Of a stretch of DNA of 64,000 nucleotides, positions 36,605 through 45,940 are shown piece after piece. The stretch's first letter is position 1; every line of letters begins with the position of its first letter. The notes under the pieces are model-generated. The model was not told the DNA's origin and ran no database searches. It saw only the letters and a list, made by a program, of their open reading frames with translations. Made by a program: the position numbers and the translations under genes. The DNA is from Gammaproteobacteria bacterium HGW-Gammaproteobacteria-13 (GTDB lineage Bacteria; Pseudomonadota; Gammaproteobacteria; Pseudomonadales; Pseudomonadaceae). The stretch spans positions 62,001 through 126,000 of the forward strand of contig PGZH01000015.1 of NCBI GenBank assembly GCA_002840155.1, read 5' to 3'.

Positions 36605-38821
36605 TTATTGAGTCCGTGCCACGGCGGCAGAGCCATCTGCGCGTCGGAGGTTGGCACTGACTGAGTTTTCAGCGGCTGCACTGGCACGCTGAATCAAATG
36701 GGCGACATCAAGAATCAGCGCCACACTCCCGTCACCGAGAATGGTGGAGCCACTGAGCACCTTGTTTTGCGCAAAAATCTGTCCCAGGGGTTTGATCACC
36801 GCCTGCAGTTCACCGACCAGCTGATCGACCACCACACCCGCGCGGTTACTACCGAACTGCAGCACTACCAGGCTCTCGCGCGCGCCAGCGCTCGGCGGCA
36901 GGCCGAACAGGCTGCGCAGGCGCACATAAGGCAGCGGCTCACCGCGCAGGTTGAGCAGGTCATGCAGTTCGACCTGAGGGCCGAGATCGACACACTCGAC
37001 CACCTGATCCAGCGGCAGCACGAAGGCCTCATCGGCAACCCGCACCTGGAAGCCGTCGATAATGGCCAGGGTCAGCGGCAAGCGGATGCGCACCGTGGTG
37101 CCCTGGCCGAATACGCTGAGCACCTCGACTTCGCCACGCAGTTTTTCGATATTGCTGCGCACCACATCCATGCCCACACCGCGCCCGGACAGGTTGGTCA
37201 CCGTCTCGGCGGTGGAGAAGCCAGCCTCGAAAATCAGGCGGAACACTTCACTGTCGCTAAGCACCTGATCGGGCTGTACCAAACCCTTTTCCAGCGCCTT
37301 GGCGAGGATGCGTGGACGATCCAGGCCACGGCCGTCGTCGGTGACTTCAATCACAATGCTGCCGGACTCGTGATAGGCATTCAGGCGCAGTGCGCCGCGC
37401 TGCGTCTTGCCGGCGGCCAGGCGGTCGGCCGAGCGTTCGATACCGTGGTCCATGGCGTTGCGCACGATATGCATCAGCGGATCGGCGAGTTTTTCCACCA
37501 TCGATTTGTCCAGCTCGGTGTCCGCACCGGTAATCAGCAGCTCGATGTCCTTATCCAGCTCCTTGCTGATATCGCGCACCACCCGTGGGAAACGCTGGAA
37601 CACTTCACCGATGGCCACCATGCGCAGCGACAGCGAGGCATCGCGGATATGTTCGACCAGGGTCGCCACCGCTTCATTGGCTTCGCCCATGGCCGCCGGA
37701 CAGCCCTGGCGCAGTGACAGGCTGGCCGCCGCACCGGCAATCACCAGCTCGCCCACCAGGTTGATCAGCTCATCCAGCTTGCCGACCTCGACCTTGATAA
37801 ACACCTGCTCATGCACGCGCTTGTCGTCGGCTTGCTTCTGCTTGCTCAACGCCGCCGACACCAGCGGCGGCGCCACCAATTGTTCTTCCACCAGCAAGGT
37901 GCCCAGCGGCGGTGCCGGCTGTGGCGCGGCGGACTGCAGGGCGAGCACGCGTTGCAGTTCGTGGGCAGTCAGCGCGCCGCTCTTGAGCAGGATTTCGCCG
38001 AGTTTGCGCGGCGACTCAGGCAGGCTGACGATCAGGTTGAGGTAGGCCTCGATCTTGCTGTGCGGCGGCAGGATCAGCAGCTGGCTGTCCTCGCGAATAA
38101 ACTCGAAGGCATCCTCGACTTCCTGCTTGCTGGCCTGGGATTCGAACTCGATCTCGAAGCCCAGGTAATTGCTCTCGGCGTCGAAGGCTTCAGCCAGCGG
38201 CAGGGTATCGGTCAGGGTGTGCAGGTAGACGATGCGCCCCAGCTTGCTCAGGTAACGCAGAAACGACAGCGGGTCCATGCCATTGCGCAGCACATCGCTG
38301 TTGGGCCGCAGCGAGATATGCCAGAGGTCGCTGCCAACTTCTTCACCGGTCAACACATCGACCTTGCCGCTTGGCACCTGCGACAGTTGCGTTTGCTCGG
38401 GAAGCGGCGCCGCGGCGACGGGCTCGACGCCTTGCTCCAGGTATTCATTGAGCTGACTGATCAGATGCGCGCGCAGCTCGGGGTTGGGGTCGATGGCTTC
38501 GCTGCGGTCTTCGACGGCGGTAATCAGGCTGCCGATGTAGTCGCCGCAGGTCAGCAGCAGCGAGAGCATGCTGCCATCTAGGGATTTTTCGCCGTTGCGC
38601 ACCTGATCGAGCAGGCTTTCCACCACATGGGTGAAGTTGATCAGCGACTCCAGGCCAAATAGCCCGGCCGAGCCTTTGATGGTGTGCGCAGCGCGGAAGA
38701 TGGCGTTGACCCGCTCGGCGTTGTAGCCGTCGCTTTCGATTTCCAGCAGCGCATCTTCCATGTCCACCAGCAGTTCGCGGGCCTCCTGAACCAATGCACC
38801 ACGGGCCTGATCAAGGTTCAT
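36605..38821 (-). CDS. cheA: Chemotaxis histidine kinase CheA with an unusual middle region
   Basis: 738 residues. HPt domain with phospho-His46 in [13 protein letters not shown]2-like region about 165-255; dimerisation about 335-400; ATPase with [10 protein letters not shown] (451-460), DDGRGLD and GRGVGMD; CheW-like regulatory domain from about 590. Between P2 and the dimerisation part lie two 24-residue repeats (273-296, starting [17 protein letters not shown]; 305-328, starting [16 protein letters not shown]). Their pattern LGxxL...L...L..Q resembles MshEN c-di-GMP-binding motifs. Its start overlaps the STAS gene stop. Confidence 0.95.
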   Translation of the reverse strand: MNLDQARGALVQEARELLVDMEDALLEIESDGYNAERVNAIFRAAHTIKGSAGLFGLESLINFTHVVESLLDQVRNGEKSLDGSMLSLLLTCGDYIGSLITAVEDRSEAIDPNPELRAHLISQLNEYLEQGVEPVAAAPLPEQTQLSQVPSGKVDVLTGEEVGSDLWHISLRPNSDVLRNGMDPLSFLRYLSKLGRIVYLHTLTDTLPLAEAFDAESNYLGFEIEFESQASKQEVEDAFEFIREDSQLLILPPHSKIEAYLNLIVSLPESPRKLGEILLKSGALTAHELQRVLALQSAAPQPAPPLGTLLVEEQLVAPPLVSAALSKQKQADDKRVHEQVFIKVEVGKLDELINLVGELVIAGAAASLSLRQGCPAAMGEANEAVATLVEHIRDASLSLRMVAIGEVFQRFPRVVRDISKELDKDIELLITGADTELDKSMVEKLADPLMHIVRNAMDHGIERSADRLAAGKTQRGALRLNAYHESGSIVIEVTDDGRGLDRPRILAKALEKGLVQPDQVLSDSEVFRLIFEAGFSTAETVTNLSGRGVGMDVVRSNIEKLRGEVEVLSVFGQGTTVRIRLPLTLAIIDGFQVRVADEAFVLPLDQVVECVDLGPQVELHDLLNLRGEPLPYVRLRSLFGLPPSAGARESLVVLQFGSNRAGVVVDQLVGELQAVIKPLGQIFAQNKVLSGSTILGDGSVALILDVAHLIQRASAAAENSVSANLRRADGSAAVARTQ

Positions 38822-39156
38822 GGGCGACCTCCGCGAGCATCCAGCGGAATCACCATGGGGTCGCCGAGTTCGGCCACCAGATTGAGCAGATCGAGCACTT
38901 CGCGCACCGCCGGCGAGTGCTGGATAAAAGCCAGGCTGCGGCCCTGGCGCTGCGCCTCGCGTTTGAGCAGCAGGAGGATCTGCACCCCGGTGCTGTCGAA
39001 ATCCTCGACCGCACCCAAGTCAATCTCCAGCTGTTTATGGCTGCCCAGCAGGCCGAGCAGTTCATCCTTGAGCTGGACAGCGCTGTAGATATTGAATTCG
39101 CCTGCTATTTCGAAGATGTACCGTCCAGTTTCTTCACGACTGTTTATTACGGTCAC
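38818..39156 (-). CDS. STAS-domain protein of the chemotaxis operon
   Basis: 112 residues, a single STAS domain as in anti-anti-sigma factors: TGRYIFEIAGEFNIYSAVQLKDEL, then LEIDLGAVEDFDSTGVQILLLLKREA with the conserved DSTG serine that can be phosphorylated. A STAS gene between cheY and cheA occurs in some accessory chemosensory clusters. Its partner is unknown; no anti-sigma kinase is encoded nearby. It overlaps cheA by 4 bases. Confidence 0.9.
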   Translation of the reverse strand: MTVINSREETGRYIFEIAGEFNIYSAVQLKDELLGLLGSHKQLEIDLGAVEDFDSTGVQILLLLKREAQRQGRSLAFIQHSPAVREVLDLLNLVAELGDPMVIPLDARGGRP

Positions 39157-39166
39157 GGGGACGTCC

Positions 39167-39535
39167 TCAGGGCAGAATCAGTTTCGACACTGCATCGAGC
39201 AGCACCGGCGGCTGAAAGGGCTTGACCACCCAGGCGCGCACGCCGGCGGCCTTGCCTTCGGCCTTCTTCGCCTCACCGGCTTCGGTGGTGAGCATGATCA
39301 CCGGGGTGAACTTGTAGGCCGGCAACTGCTTGGCCGATTTGACGAAGGTGATGCCGTCCATGTTCGGCATGTTCACGTCCGAGACAATCAGGTTGATCTT
39401 GCGACCATCCAACTTGCTCAGTGCGTCCTTGCCATCACAGGCCTCCAGCACGTCGTAGCCGGCGCCCTTGAGCGCAATGCCGACGACTTGCCGAAAACTG
39501 GTCGAGTCATCCACTACCAAGACCGTCTTTCCCAT
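39167..39535 (-). CDS. CheY-like single-domain response regulator
   Basis: 122 residues, receiver only: VLVVDDSTSFRQVV with the acidic pair, phospho-Asp in LIVSDVNMPNMDG, Thr in MLTTEAG, Lys in WVVKPFQPP. Gene order suggests it is the output or phosphate sink for the CheA at 36605. Confidence 0.93.
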   Translation of the reverse strand: MGKTVLVVDDSTSFRQVVGIALKGAGYDVLEACDGKDALSKLDGRKINLIVSDVNMPNMDGITFVKSAKQLPAYKFTPVIMLTTEAGEAKKAEGKAAGVRAWVVKPFQPPVLLDAVSKLILP

Positions 39536-39565
39536 TACTGTGCGTCCCGTGGTTCTGAAGTTGCG

Positions 39566-40699
39566 TTAAAAGAAGGTGACCGAAGATTGCTCGACGCTGG
39601 CGGCGCGCTGACCGCTGTGCACACGCTGCTGCTCCAGGGTGGTGTAGCTCGACTCCAGGCGGCGCAGCCAATCGCGGCTGGCCGGCACCACCGGCTCGCC
39701 CAGGCTGTCGCGCAGGCGCTGCATGTCCTCGCTGATATGCGAAATGATCTGGCTGACACGGTCCTGGAACTGCAGGTCAACCAATACCGCGTTGACCGTC
39801 TGCTCGACCTCACGACTGTTGCCCTGGAGCATCTGCAGGCGCTGCTCCAGCTGCGCCACACCATCGCCCAGCTCGCCGAGCACCTTGCCGACAATGCGTT
39901 CGGCGGCCTCGATGCCGTCATGGCTGTTGCTGTCCATCTGCTCGGCCCGCGCCACCATGGATTCCATGGAGCGGCCCATGATCTGCACCTTCTCGGTGAT
40001 CTTGGTGCCGGTTTCGCCGGACATCGACGACAGCTTGCGTACCTCATCGGCCACCACCGAGAAACCGCGCCCGGCCTCGCCGGCCCGCGCCGCTTCGATG
40101 GCGGCGTTGAGCGCCAGCAGGTTGGTCTGCGAGGCGATCTTGGCGACATCCTCGGCCATGCCGTGCAGCTCGGTGACAAAGCGGCTGAGTTCGCGAATCT
40201 CCACCAGAAAGCGCTCGCGCTCGCCCTGGGTGTCGTCGAGCATCTTCACCGCCTGCGGCAGTTCGACCTGGGCGCTGCGCAGCACCTCGAACACCCCACC
40301 ACCGTCTTCGCCGGCGCCGAGGTCCAGGGCCTGGCTGATCTGCTGGCTCATGCTGATAAATTTCTCGGTCAGGCCACCAGCTGCGCTGGACGTCTGGCCG
40401 TTGACCAGTTCGATATGGCGCATCCACAACGGCAGCACCGCATCGAGCAGTTCGCGCAGGGCCGTCAGACTGCTTTGCACCTCGCCCAGCGCCTGCGCCG
40501 ACACCTGTGGTTCAAGCGCCGCTTGCTCCAGCGCCGGGCTGGCGACCAGCAACCACAACCACAGCAGCAGCAAAGCGGCGGCCAACAGGCCGTGCCACCA
40601 GACGTCAGCCAGCACCAGACAGGCTGCCGGTAACAGCAACACACCAGCCATCAGCCAGGGACGCGAAACGTAAGCAAACAGTCGTGGATGCTTGATCAT
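39566..40699 (-). CDS. Membrane MCP-like signalling protein without a periplasmic sensor
   Basis: 377 residues. Two closely spaced membrane helices (about 13-31 and 34-52) leave essentially no periplasmic loop. They are followed by a cytoplasmic helical region and an MCP signalling tip ([37 protein letters not shown]). A second helical part holds [15 protein letters not shown], a segment shared by a group of cytoplasmic-sensing chemoreceptor-like proteins. No HAMP. It is the first gene of the operon and may sense membrane or cytoplasmic state, or nucleate the array with the MCP at 34950. Confidence 0.85.
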   Translation of the reverse strand: MIKHPRLFAYVSRPWLMAGVLLLPAACLVLADVWWHGLLAAALLLLWLWLLVASPALEQAALEPQVSAQALGEVQSSLTALRELLDAVLPLWMRHIELVNGQTSSAAGGLTEKFISMSQQISQALDLGAGEDGGGVFEVLRSAQVELPQAVKMLDDTQGERERFLVEIRELSRFVTELHGMAEDVAKIASQTNLLALNAAIEAARAGEAGRGFSVVADEVRKLSSMSGETGTKITEKVQIMGRSMESMVARAEQMDSNSHDGIEAAERIVGKVLGELGDGVAQLEQRLQMLQGNSREVEQTVNAVLVDLQFQDRVSQIISHISEDMQRLRDSLGEPVVPASRDWLRRLESSYTTLEQQRVHSGQRAASVEQSSVTFF

Positions 40700-40946
40700 G
40701 GGGATTCTCGGTACTGACGAGGGAGGTTAGCGCTACCCGTGTTACAGCACGACGCTACAGCGCCGCGCTGGAAAAACTATAGGTCAGGCTCAGAGCATCA
40801 GCGAACCGACTACGCACTTAACGGCGACAAGCCACCTGATGGCTTACTGCCATCTGCTGCGGTGAGCTTATAAAATTGACGCCAAAAGGCTTATCAGTGA
40901 TTTACCGGTGGGCACAGGTAAATCTACCTAGGCAGAAAACGCGGTT

Positions 40947-41588
40947 TTAGTCGTCCAGCTTGATAATCCCGCGGCGCAGGGCATACATCACCAGGCCGGC
41001 GAGGTCGCGAATGGCCAGGCGCTCCATGATCTGCGCACGATGGGTATCCACAGTTTTCACGCTGAGATTGAGGATAAACGCCACTTCCTTGTTGCTCTTG
41101 CCCTTGGCCAGCCAGTACAGCACCTCCTGCTGACGGCTGGTGAGCAGTTCCAGCGGGTCTTCACCGCCGCGCCCGGAGGCCGCATCAATCACCTGCCCGG
41201 CCACTCGCGGGCTGAGGTAACGGTGGCCGCCCAGCACCGATTGCAGGGCCAGTTGCAGTTCGATCACTGCGGCATCCTTGAGCAGATAACCGCTGGCGCC
41301 CATCTGCATGGCCTTGAGCACATAGTCGCGGGTGTCATGCATGGACAGCAGAATCACCGGCAGCTGCGGCCAGCGTGAGCGCACCATGGTCAGCGCTTCC
41401 AGCCCCGAACAGCGGCGCATGGTCAGGTCGAGCAGCAGCACATCGGGCTGATGACTTTCGACCAGCGCCTCGACCTGGTCACCATCACTGCCCTCGGCCA
41501 CCACCTGATAGCCTGCCTCGATCAGCAGCGAGCGAATGCCCGCACGGACCAGTTCGTGATCATCGACCAATACAACCCGCGCAGACAT
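40947..41588 (-). CDS. NarL/FixJ-type response regulator, orphan
   Basis: 213 residues. Receiver at 1-120 (VVLVDDHELVRAGIRSLL; phospho-Asp in LLLDLTMRRCSG), LuxR-type HTH at about 148-205 (LTSRQQEVLYWLAKGKSNKEVAFILNLSVKTVDTHRAQIMERLAI). The receiver has MRRCSG where MPxxxG is typical. No histidine kinase gene is adjacent. It lies between the chemotaxis operon and the cyanophycinase gene with its own spacers on both sides. Confidence 0.9.
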   Translation of the reverse strand: MSARVVLVDDHELVRAGIRSLLIEAGYQVVAEGSDGDQVEALVESHQPDVLLLDLTMRRCSGLEALTMVRSRWPQLPVILLSMHDTRDYVLKAMQMGASGYLLKDAAVIELQLALQSVLGGHRYLSPRVAGQVIDAASGRGGEDPLELLTSRQQEVLYWLAKGKSNKEVAFILNLSVKTVDTHRAQIMERLAIRDLAGLVMYALRRGIIKLDD

Positions 41589-41811
41589 TTACAGACTCCT
41601 CAGACGGGGCATACCCCGGTACAACTGGCAGACACCGCTCCCTGGCTTGGCATAGTTATCGTGCAACGCCTGGTAGCCGGCTGACCAGCCCCAAACGCGC
41701 GGCGCATTCTGCGTGAGGGCCAACAGCCGAACAATCAGCCAGTTACTGAGGCGAAATGTAGGGCAGATGCGCGCATCGTGCAGGAAACCTTGCCCACAGA
41801 ACTGAAATAGC

Positions 41812-41840
41812 AAAGCCACTTCCTAACAGAAAGTGGCTTC
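41812..41840 (-). terminator. Hairpin after the cyanophycinase gene
   Basis: AAGCCACTT (41813-41821) and AAGTGGCTT (41831-41839) form a perfect 9-bp stem. Read leftward it is followed by TGCTATTTC. It probably ends the long leftward cyanophycin operon. Confidence 0.6.
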
Positions 41841-41884
41841 GCTCAGTGGCCGCCGCCAGCAAAAGCCGGCGGGCCGCAGTTCGC

Positions 41885-43144
41885 TTAGTTAGGACGGAAA
41901 TCCATCAGCAAACGCAGGTAGGAAAGCATGTTCTTGCCGCCAACGGTGCCCTGGTAACCGTGGCTATCGAACTGGCTGCTTTTGAACAGATCGACGCGAA
42001 AGCGCGGGTTGGTTTCATAAGTACGCCCCAGAGTCGTGGTCACGCGGCTGTCGAACAGATCGGCGCTGACTTTGACGAACTCGCGCGGTTTGCGCCGGCC
42101 AGCGCTGGTGCTGTTGTTCGGGCTGCTGAAAATATCGGTGGAGGCGGTCATCGCCGAGCTGTAGCGCTCGCGGCCGCGCAAGCTGGTCTTGCCGCTGGCG
42201 ATGACGAACTGGCCGGTTACCGGGCGATAGCGATCACCCGCCGTCAGGTAGCTACCCAGCACGTCATACAAGGCGTAGCTGCTGCCGGTGCCGCGTTCCT
42301 TGTTGCGCAGATCGAAAATAAACACGCCGTTTTCACCAACAACCTCCATTTCCACCTGCCCCAAGGTTGCGTTGTTCTGCACCAGCAACGCGGTGTTTTC
42401 ATCGACGCCGAAGGCAAACGGCACCTGGGTGTGATCTGCCAGGCGCACGATGCGGCCCTGACGGCCGCGCTCGCTGAAGTGGGTATCGAGCAAACCGTAA
42501 TTGAAGAAGCCAAAACCGCCCTGCATGTCGTAGGACAGGTCATCGCCACCCGGCGAGGTGTACACGCCATAACGCAGGCCGTTATAACTTTCGCCGCCGG
42601 TGACCATCGGCCCCTGCACCATGATCGCAGTGCCGGCGCTGGTACCCGCCAATACCGCGCCAGCGTTATGCCGCGCACGAATCGCCGCCAAGGCTGGGCT
42701 GTCGGCACGGGTCGCGGTTTGCAGGGTCTGGGTCAGGCGCGACTGGTCGCCGCCACCAAAAAAGAACCCGGTCATGCTGTTGATCTGCGCGACCACCTGC
42801 GGGTTACTGTTATTGCTTATTTTGTCCAGATCAATGGGAATCCACTGCGCATCGACAGCGCCGTAGGTCTTCAGCAACTGGGCATAGAACGCACCATTGG
42901 CTTTGGAGTTGGCGGCATTGGCCGTACCCGCTGCCGGGTCGGCACTTTCCGGGATCGAAGCAGCGGTAATAACGCCGATTCGCGCCTGGCCACTGCCACC
43001 AGCCAGCTGGATCAGGCGCTGATAGATGGCCGCGTTGTCATCCTTGAGGCCGCCGCCAATCAATATCAGCGGGCCGGCGCTGTAACCGGTGATGGGTAGT
43101 AGGGCGAGCAGTAAAGCACTGCAACGCAAAAATGATCTGATCAT
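41885..43144 (-). CDS. Secreted cyanophycinase (peptidase family S51, CphE-like)
   Basis: 419 residues from ATG 43144, with signal peptide (LRCSALLLALLPITGYSA). It is close in size and layout to extracellular CphE cyanophycinases of pseudomonads, which cut multi-L-arginyl-poly-L-aspartate to beta-Asp-Arg dipeptides. LILIGGGLKDDN, FFFGGGDQSRL, nucleophile Ser169 in VLAGTSAGTAIMVQG, and GFGFFNYGLLDTHFSERGRQGR carry the S51 active site. It is the last gene of a leftward set with an OprD porin, binding protein and a second S51 protein. Confidence 0.88.
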   Translation of the reverse strand: MIRSFLRCSALLLALLPITGYSAGPLILIGGGLKDDNAAIYQRLIQLAGGSGQARIGVITAASIPESADPAAGTANAANSKANGAFYAQLLKTYGAVDAQWIPIDLDKISNNSNPQVVAQINSMTGFFFGGGDQSRLTQTLQTATRADSPALAAIRARHNAGAVLAGTSAGTAIMVQGPMVTGGESYNGLRYGVYTSPGGDDLSYDMQGGFGFFNYGLLDTHFSERGRQGRIVRLADHTQVPFAFGVDENTALLVQNNATLGQVEMEVVGENGVFIFDLRNKERGTGSSYALYDVLGSYLTAGDRYRPVTGQFVIASGKTSLRGRERYSSAMTASTDIFSSPNNSTSAGRRKPREFVKVSADLFDSRVTTTLGRTYETNPRFRVDLFKSSQFDSHGYQGTVGGKNMLSYLRLLMDFRPN

Positions 43145-43253
43145 GGGTATGAGTTCTCCGATGTGCGCTCGGCGCACGCTTGTTGTGAGAGTTGTAAAAC
43201 GGGAACTGCTGCAGATAACGCCGCGTGGCTCTCTGGGTGGCTGACTCCTTCGG

Positions 43254-44018
43254 CTAATACACCGTGAATTGTTTGAAGTACTGCTTCTCGATGCGCTTGT
43301 AGACGCCGTTGCTGAGAATCACGCTGAGCGCTCTATCCAGCCGCTCACGCAATAGGTGATCGCCCTTGCGCACGGCGATGCCCTGGCCTTTGCCAAAGTG
43401 TTTGGGGGCGACCACCTTGTTGCCGACCTGCTCAAAACCCTGGCCCTGGGCCGTGTCGAGAAAGCCGAAATAGCCGGACACCGCGTCATCCAGCACCAGG
43501 TCGACGTGCCCTGCGCCGAGCGCCTGGTACATGCCCTCGGCGGAATCGAAGCGCAGCAGCTCGGTGTGCTGCTGGTATTTGTCAGTGAGGAAGCGGTCAT
43601 AGGTGGTGTCGCGCTGCACACCCAGGCGTTTACCGGCAATGCGCCTTGGGGTGATGATCACCTGATTGACCAGGCCCTTGCGGGCGAAGAAGAACGCCGG
43701 GGTTTGCGCATATTTGGCGGTGAAATCGACCAGCTCGGCGCGTTGTGCAGTAATCGACATGGACGCCAGAATCAGGTCCGCACGCTGCTCATTGAGTGCC
43801 GGAATCAAATCGTCCCAGGCAAACCTGACCAGCTGACAATCGGCCACCATGGCCTGACACAGGGCCTGGGCGATATCGACATTGAAGCCGCGCAATTGAC
43901 CGCTCGCATCGATTTGCTCAAAGGGCGGAAACTGCCCTTCCATGGCGATACGCAGGGGCTGCGCCTGAACGCTGTTCAGCAGCATCAAGCCCAGCATAAA
44001 TAGGGTTGCTCGTAGCAT
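43254..44018 (-). CDS. Family 3 amino-acid binding protein (basic amino acid/dipeptide type)
   Basis: 254 residues from ATG 44018, seven bases after AAGGGG. Signal peptide LRATLFMLGLMLLNSVQAQ, then a PBP fold: LRIAMEGQFPPFEQIDASGQLRGFNVDIAQALC, WDDLIPALNEQRADLILASMSITAQRAELVDFTAKY, KRLGVQRDTTYDRFL, HFGKGQGIAVRKGDHLLRERL. The DxxLxALxxxxxDxxxxSMSxTxxR pattern is that of Arg/Lys/ornithine/His binders. No permease is adjacent in this arm; it could feed the permeases at 49086-50486. Confidence 0.85.
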   Translation of the reverse strand: MLRATLFMLGLMLLNSVQAQPLRIAMEGQFPPFEQIDASGQLRGFNVDIAQALCQAMVADCQLVRFAWDDLIPALNEQRADLILASMSITAQRAELVDFTAKYAQTPAFFFARKGLVNQVIITPRRIAGKRLGVQRDTTYDRFLTDKYQQHTELLRFDSAEGMYQALGAGHVDLVLDDAVSGYFGFLDTAQGQGFEQVGNKVVAPKHFGKGQGIAVRKGDHLLRERLDRALSVILSNGVYKRIEKQYFKQFTVY

Positions 44019-44083
44019 TTCGGTGCCCCTTGCAAGCGCTGTCAAAGCGACAGCCTGGGGTCAGAGGCCAGGCTCCAAGCCGA

Positions 44084-44110
44084 GAAAAGAGGCGCCGCAC
44101 AGGGCGCCTT
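44084..44110 (-). terminator. Terminator between the porin and binding-protein genes
   Basis: Two GGCGCC arms (44091-44096 and 44103-44108) form a stem; read leftward the sequence continues TCTTTTCTC. Together with the hairpin at 44151-44179 it may uncouple porin and binding-protein levels. Confidence 0.5.
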
Positions 44111-44150
44111 AAGGCCAAAGGAGCAATGGGAGCTGACCTTGAATAACCAA

Positions 44151-44179
44151 CCGGCCGCTTCACCAGCATGAGCGGCCGG
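44151..44179 (-). terminator. Hairpin directly after the OprD gene
   Basis: CCGGCCGCT (44151-44159) pairs perfectly with AGCGGCCGG (44171-44179), nine bases beyond the porin stop. The leftward continuation TTGGTTATTC is only mildly T-rich. Confidence 0.55.
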
Positions 44180-44187
44180 CGACTGCC

Positions 44188-45471
44188 TTACAGAATGCTC
44201 AGCGGGTACTCGACGATCAGGCGTACTTCGTCGAGGTCGCTGTCAAATGCGGTGGAGCGATGGGTGGCCTGACGCAGGCGCAGGGACAGGTCCTTGGCGG
44301 CACCGGACTGCACCACGTACTTGGCTTCCAGGTCGCGCTCCCAATGTTTCTCGTCATCACCCGCCCAGCCGGCGAAGGAGCCATTTGCATCGGCCTTGGT
44401 GCCGTCGATGTCATCACCCTTGATATAACGCGCCATAAAGCTCAGGCCCGGTACGCCGAAAGTCGCCATGTTCAGGTCGTAACGCACCTGCACGGAACGC
44501 TCGTTGGGGGCGTTGAAGTCGGAGTACTGCACGGAGTTGGCCAGCCAGATCGAGTCGCCGCCGATGTAGTCGAAGAACTCGTCGCCATTGACCTTCTGGT
44601 ACGCCAGGCTGAGCTTGTGCGCGCCAAAGCTGTAGGCGGCTTTCAGCGAGTAGGTCAGGGTGTCCAGCTCACCGGCCAGGGCATCACCCTGGTCATCGGT
44701 CTTGTAGGCCACCAGGTCGAAGTTCAGCGCCTGATCGTCAGCCAGCGGAATGGTGTAGTAGACGTTGGCGAAGTACTGACGCCAGATGTCTTCGGCTTCG
44801 CTGCCGTAGAGCGCCACACTGAGGTTGTCGGTGAAGTTGTAGGTGCCGCCGACGAAATCGACACTGCGCGCTTCGACTTCCGCGTATTCACTGGTCAACT
44901 CGCCATCGGAGTTGCTCGAGTTGCGGCGATTGATCGCGGTGAAATGACCCGCTTCGAGGGAAAGTGCATCGAACTCACTGCTCGACAGCTGGAAACCGGT
45001 TGCGGTTTCCGGCAGCAGGCGCGAGTCGCCGGTGGCGAAAACCGGTGCGGTGGGACGCTGCTCACCGAACTTCAATACAGTGGAGGAAACCCGCAGCTTG
45101 ACCGCGCCACCCAGCTCGCCGGTGTTGTCTTCGATGCGGCCATCGCCGTCCACCGGCATGATGCCGTTGCCAACGCTGCCGCGCCCGCCATCGAGCTTGA
45201 TGCCGCCATAACCATGGGCATCGACACCGAAGCCGACGGTGCCCTGGGTAAAGCCGGACACGTAATGCGCCTGAATGCCGTGGGCCCACTCATCGCGAAT
45301 ATTGCGTGTGGAGTTACGGTAATCGCGGTGCATCCAGAAATTGCGATTGAGCAGGTTCAGCGTGCTGTCGGCAATAAAGCCCTTGGACTCTTGCTGCTCG
45401 CCGGCGACTGCCAGTTGCGAGCTGGCCGCGGCAACTGCCAGGGCGATCAGGCTCAGTTTTACAACGTTCAT
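44188..45471 (-). CDS. OprD-family outer-membrane porin
   Basis: 427 residues with signal peptide (KLSLIALAVAAASSQLAVAGEQQ). OprD signatures: GFIADSTLNLLNRNFWMHRDYR near the start, DEWAHGIQAHYVSGFTQGTVGFGVDAHGYGGIKLDGG, FGEQRPTAPVFATGDSRLLPETATGF, and the C-terminal strand EVRLIVEYPLSIL. The family takes up basic amino acids, small peptides or aromatic acids through an 18-stranded barrel. Encoded between two S51 cyanophycinases, a substrate such as arginine or beta-Asp-Arg is likely. Confidence 0.92.
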   Translation of the reverse strand: MNVVKLSLIALAVAAASSQLAVAGEQQESKGFIADSTLNLLNRNFWMHRDYRNSTRNIRDEWAHGIQAHYVSGFTQGTVGFGVDAHGYGGIKLDGGRGSVGNGIMPVDGDGRIEDNTGELGGAVKLRVSSTVLKFGEQRPTAPVFATGDSRLLPETATGFQLSSSEFDALSLEAGHFTAINRRNSSNSDGELTSEYAEVEARSVDFVGGTYNFTDNLSVALYGSEAEDIWRQYFANVYYTIPLADDQALNFDLVAYKTDDQGDALAGELDTLTYSLKAAYSFGAHKLSLAYQKVNGDEFFDYIGGDSIWLANSVQYSDFNAPNERSVQVRYDLNMATFGVPGLSFMARYIKGDDIDGTKADANGSFAGWAGDDEKHWERDLEAKYVVQSGAAKDLSLRLRQATHRSTAFDSDLDEVRLIVEYPLSIL

Positions 45472-45549
45472 GGCTTACTCCATTGGTTTTTTATTGAACA
45501 TCTTGAAAATCCGTCGCCGGGCAGCGACGCATTCCTTCCAGCACTGCCG

Positions 45550-45894
45550 CTAGGCAAACTGCTCCAGCGACAGCTCGGGCGGACACACGCCCTTGCTGAT
45601 CACCGCCTCCAGGCACAGGGTCGCTGACGACTCCGCCCAGCAAACGAAATAACCCTTGGCTTTCAGGCGCTTGAGCTTGAACGGCCACTCCAGTTCGTGG
45701 TTCTGCGGCAACGCCGCGATGCCGGCCGGCAGCTGGATAATCGAGTAGAAGCCGGCGCTGGTTTGCACACGCTGCAAGACCTGCAGCGCTGGCTGCACGG
45801 CCGCCAACTCGGCGCATTGCGCCGGCTGCAGGAGTTTTTCCAGGGCGAAGGATTCCAGCCTGCTCAGTTGCATACAGGGACTCACGCTCTTCAT
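45550..45894 (-). CDS. Small protein of unknown function in the cyanophycin operon
   Basis: 114 residues if starting at ATG 45894 (MKSVSPCMQLSRLESF); ATG 45873 is also possible, and neither has a strong ribosome binding site. Soluble, with QPALQVLQRVQTSAGFYSIIQLPAGIAALP and LKAKGYFVCWAESSATLCLEAVISKGVCPPE. No signal peptide. It lies between the two large genes with 46-base and 78-base spacers. I do not recognise the family. Confidence 0.5.
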   Translation of the reverse strand: MKSVSPCMQLSRLESFALEKLLQPAQCAELAAVQPALQVLQRVQTSAGFYSIIQLPAGIAALPQNHELEWPFKLKRLKAKGYFVCWAESSATLCLEAVISKGVCPPELSLEQFA

Positions 45895-45940
45895 CGGTGA
45901 TTGAGGCGCCGCGGATAAGCGCGGCGCTTGGCGGTTTATC

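Noticed and set aside
34500-36611. 703-codon open frame antisense to cheW and the MCP gene
   Set aside because: Antisense shadow of well-defined chemotaxis genes; no start signal or recognisable motif.
39092-40633. 513-codon frame antisense to the cheY-like and MCP-like genes
   Set aside because: Shadow frame over two genes with clear domains on the other strand.
44260-45627. 455-codon frame antisense to the OprD gene
   Set aside because: The minus-strand porin has signal peptide and family motifs; the plus frame has none.
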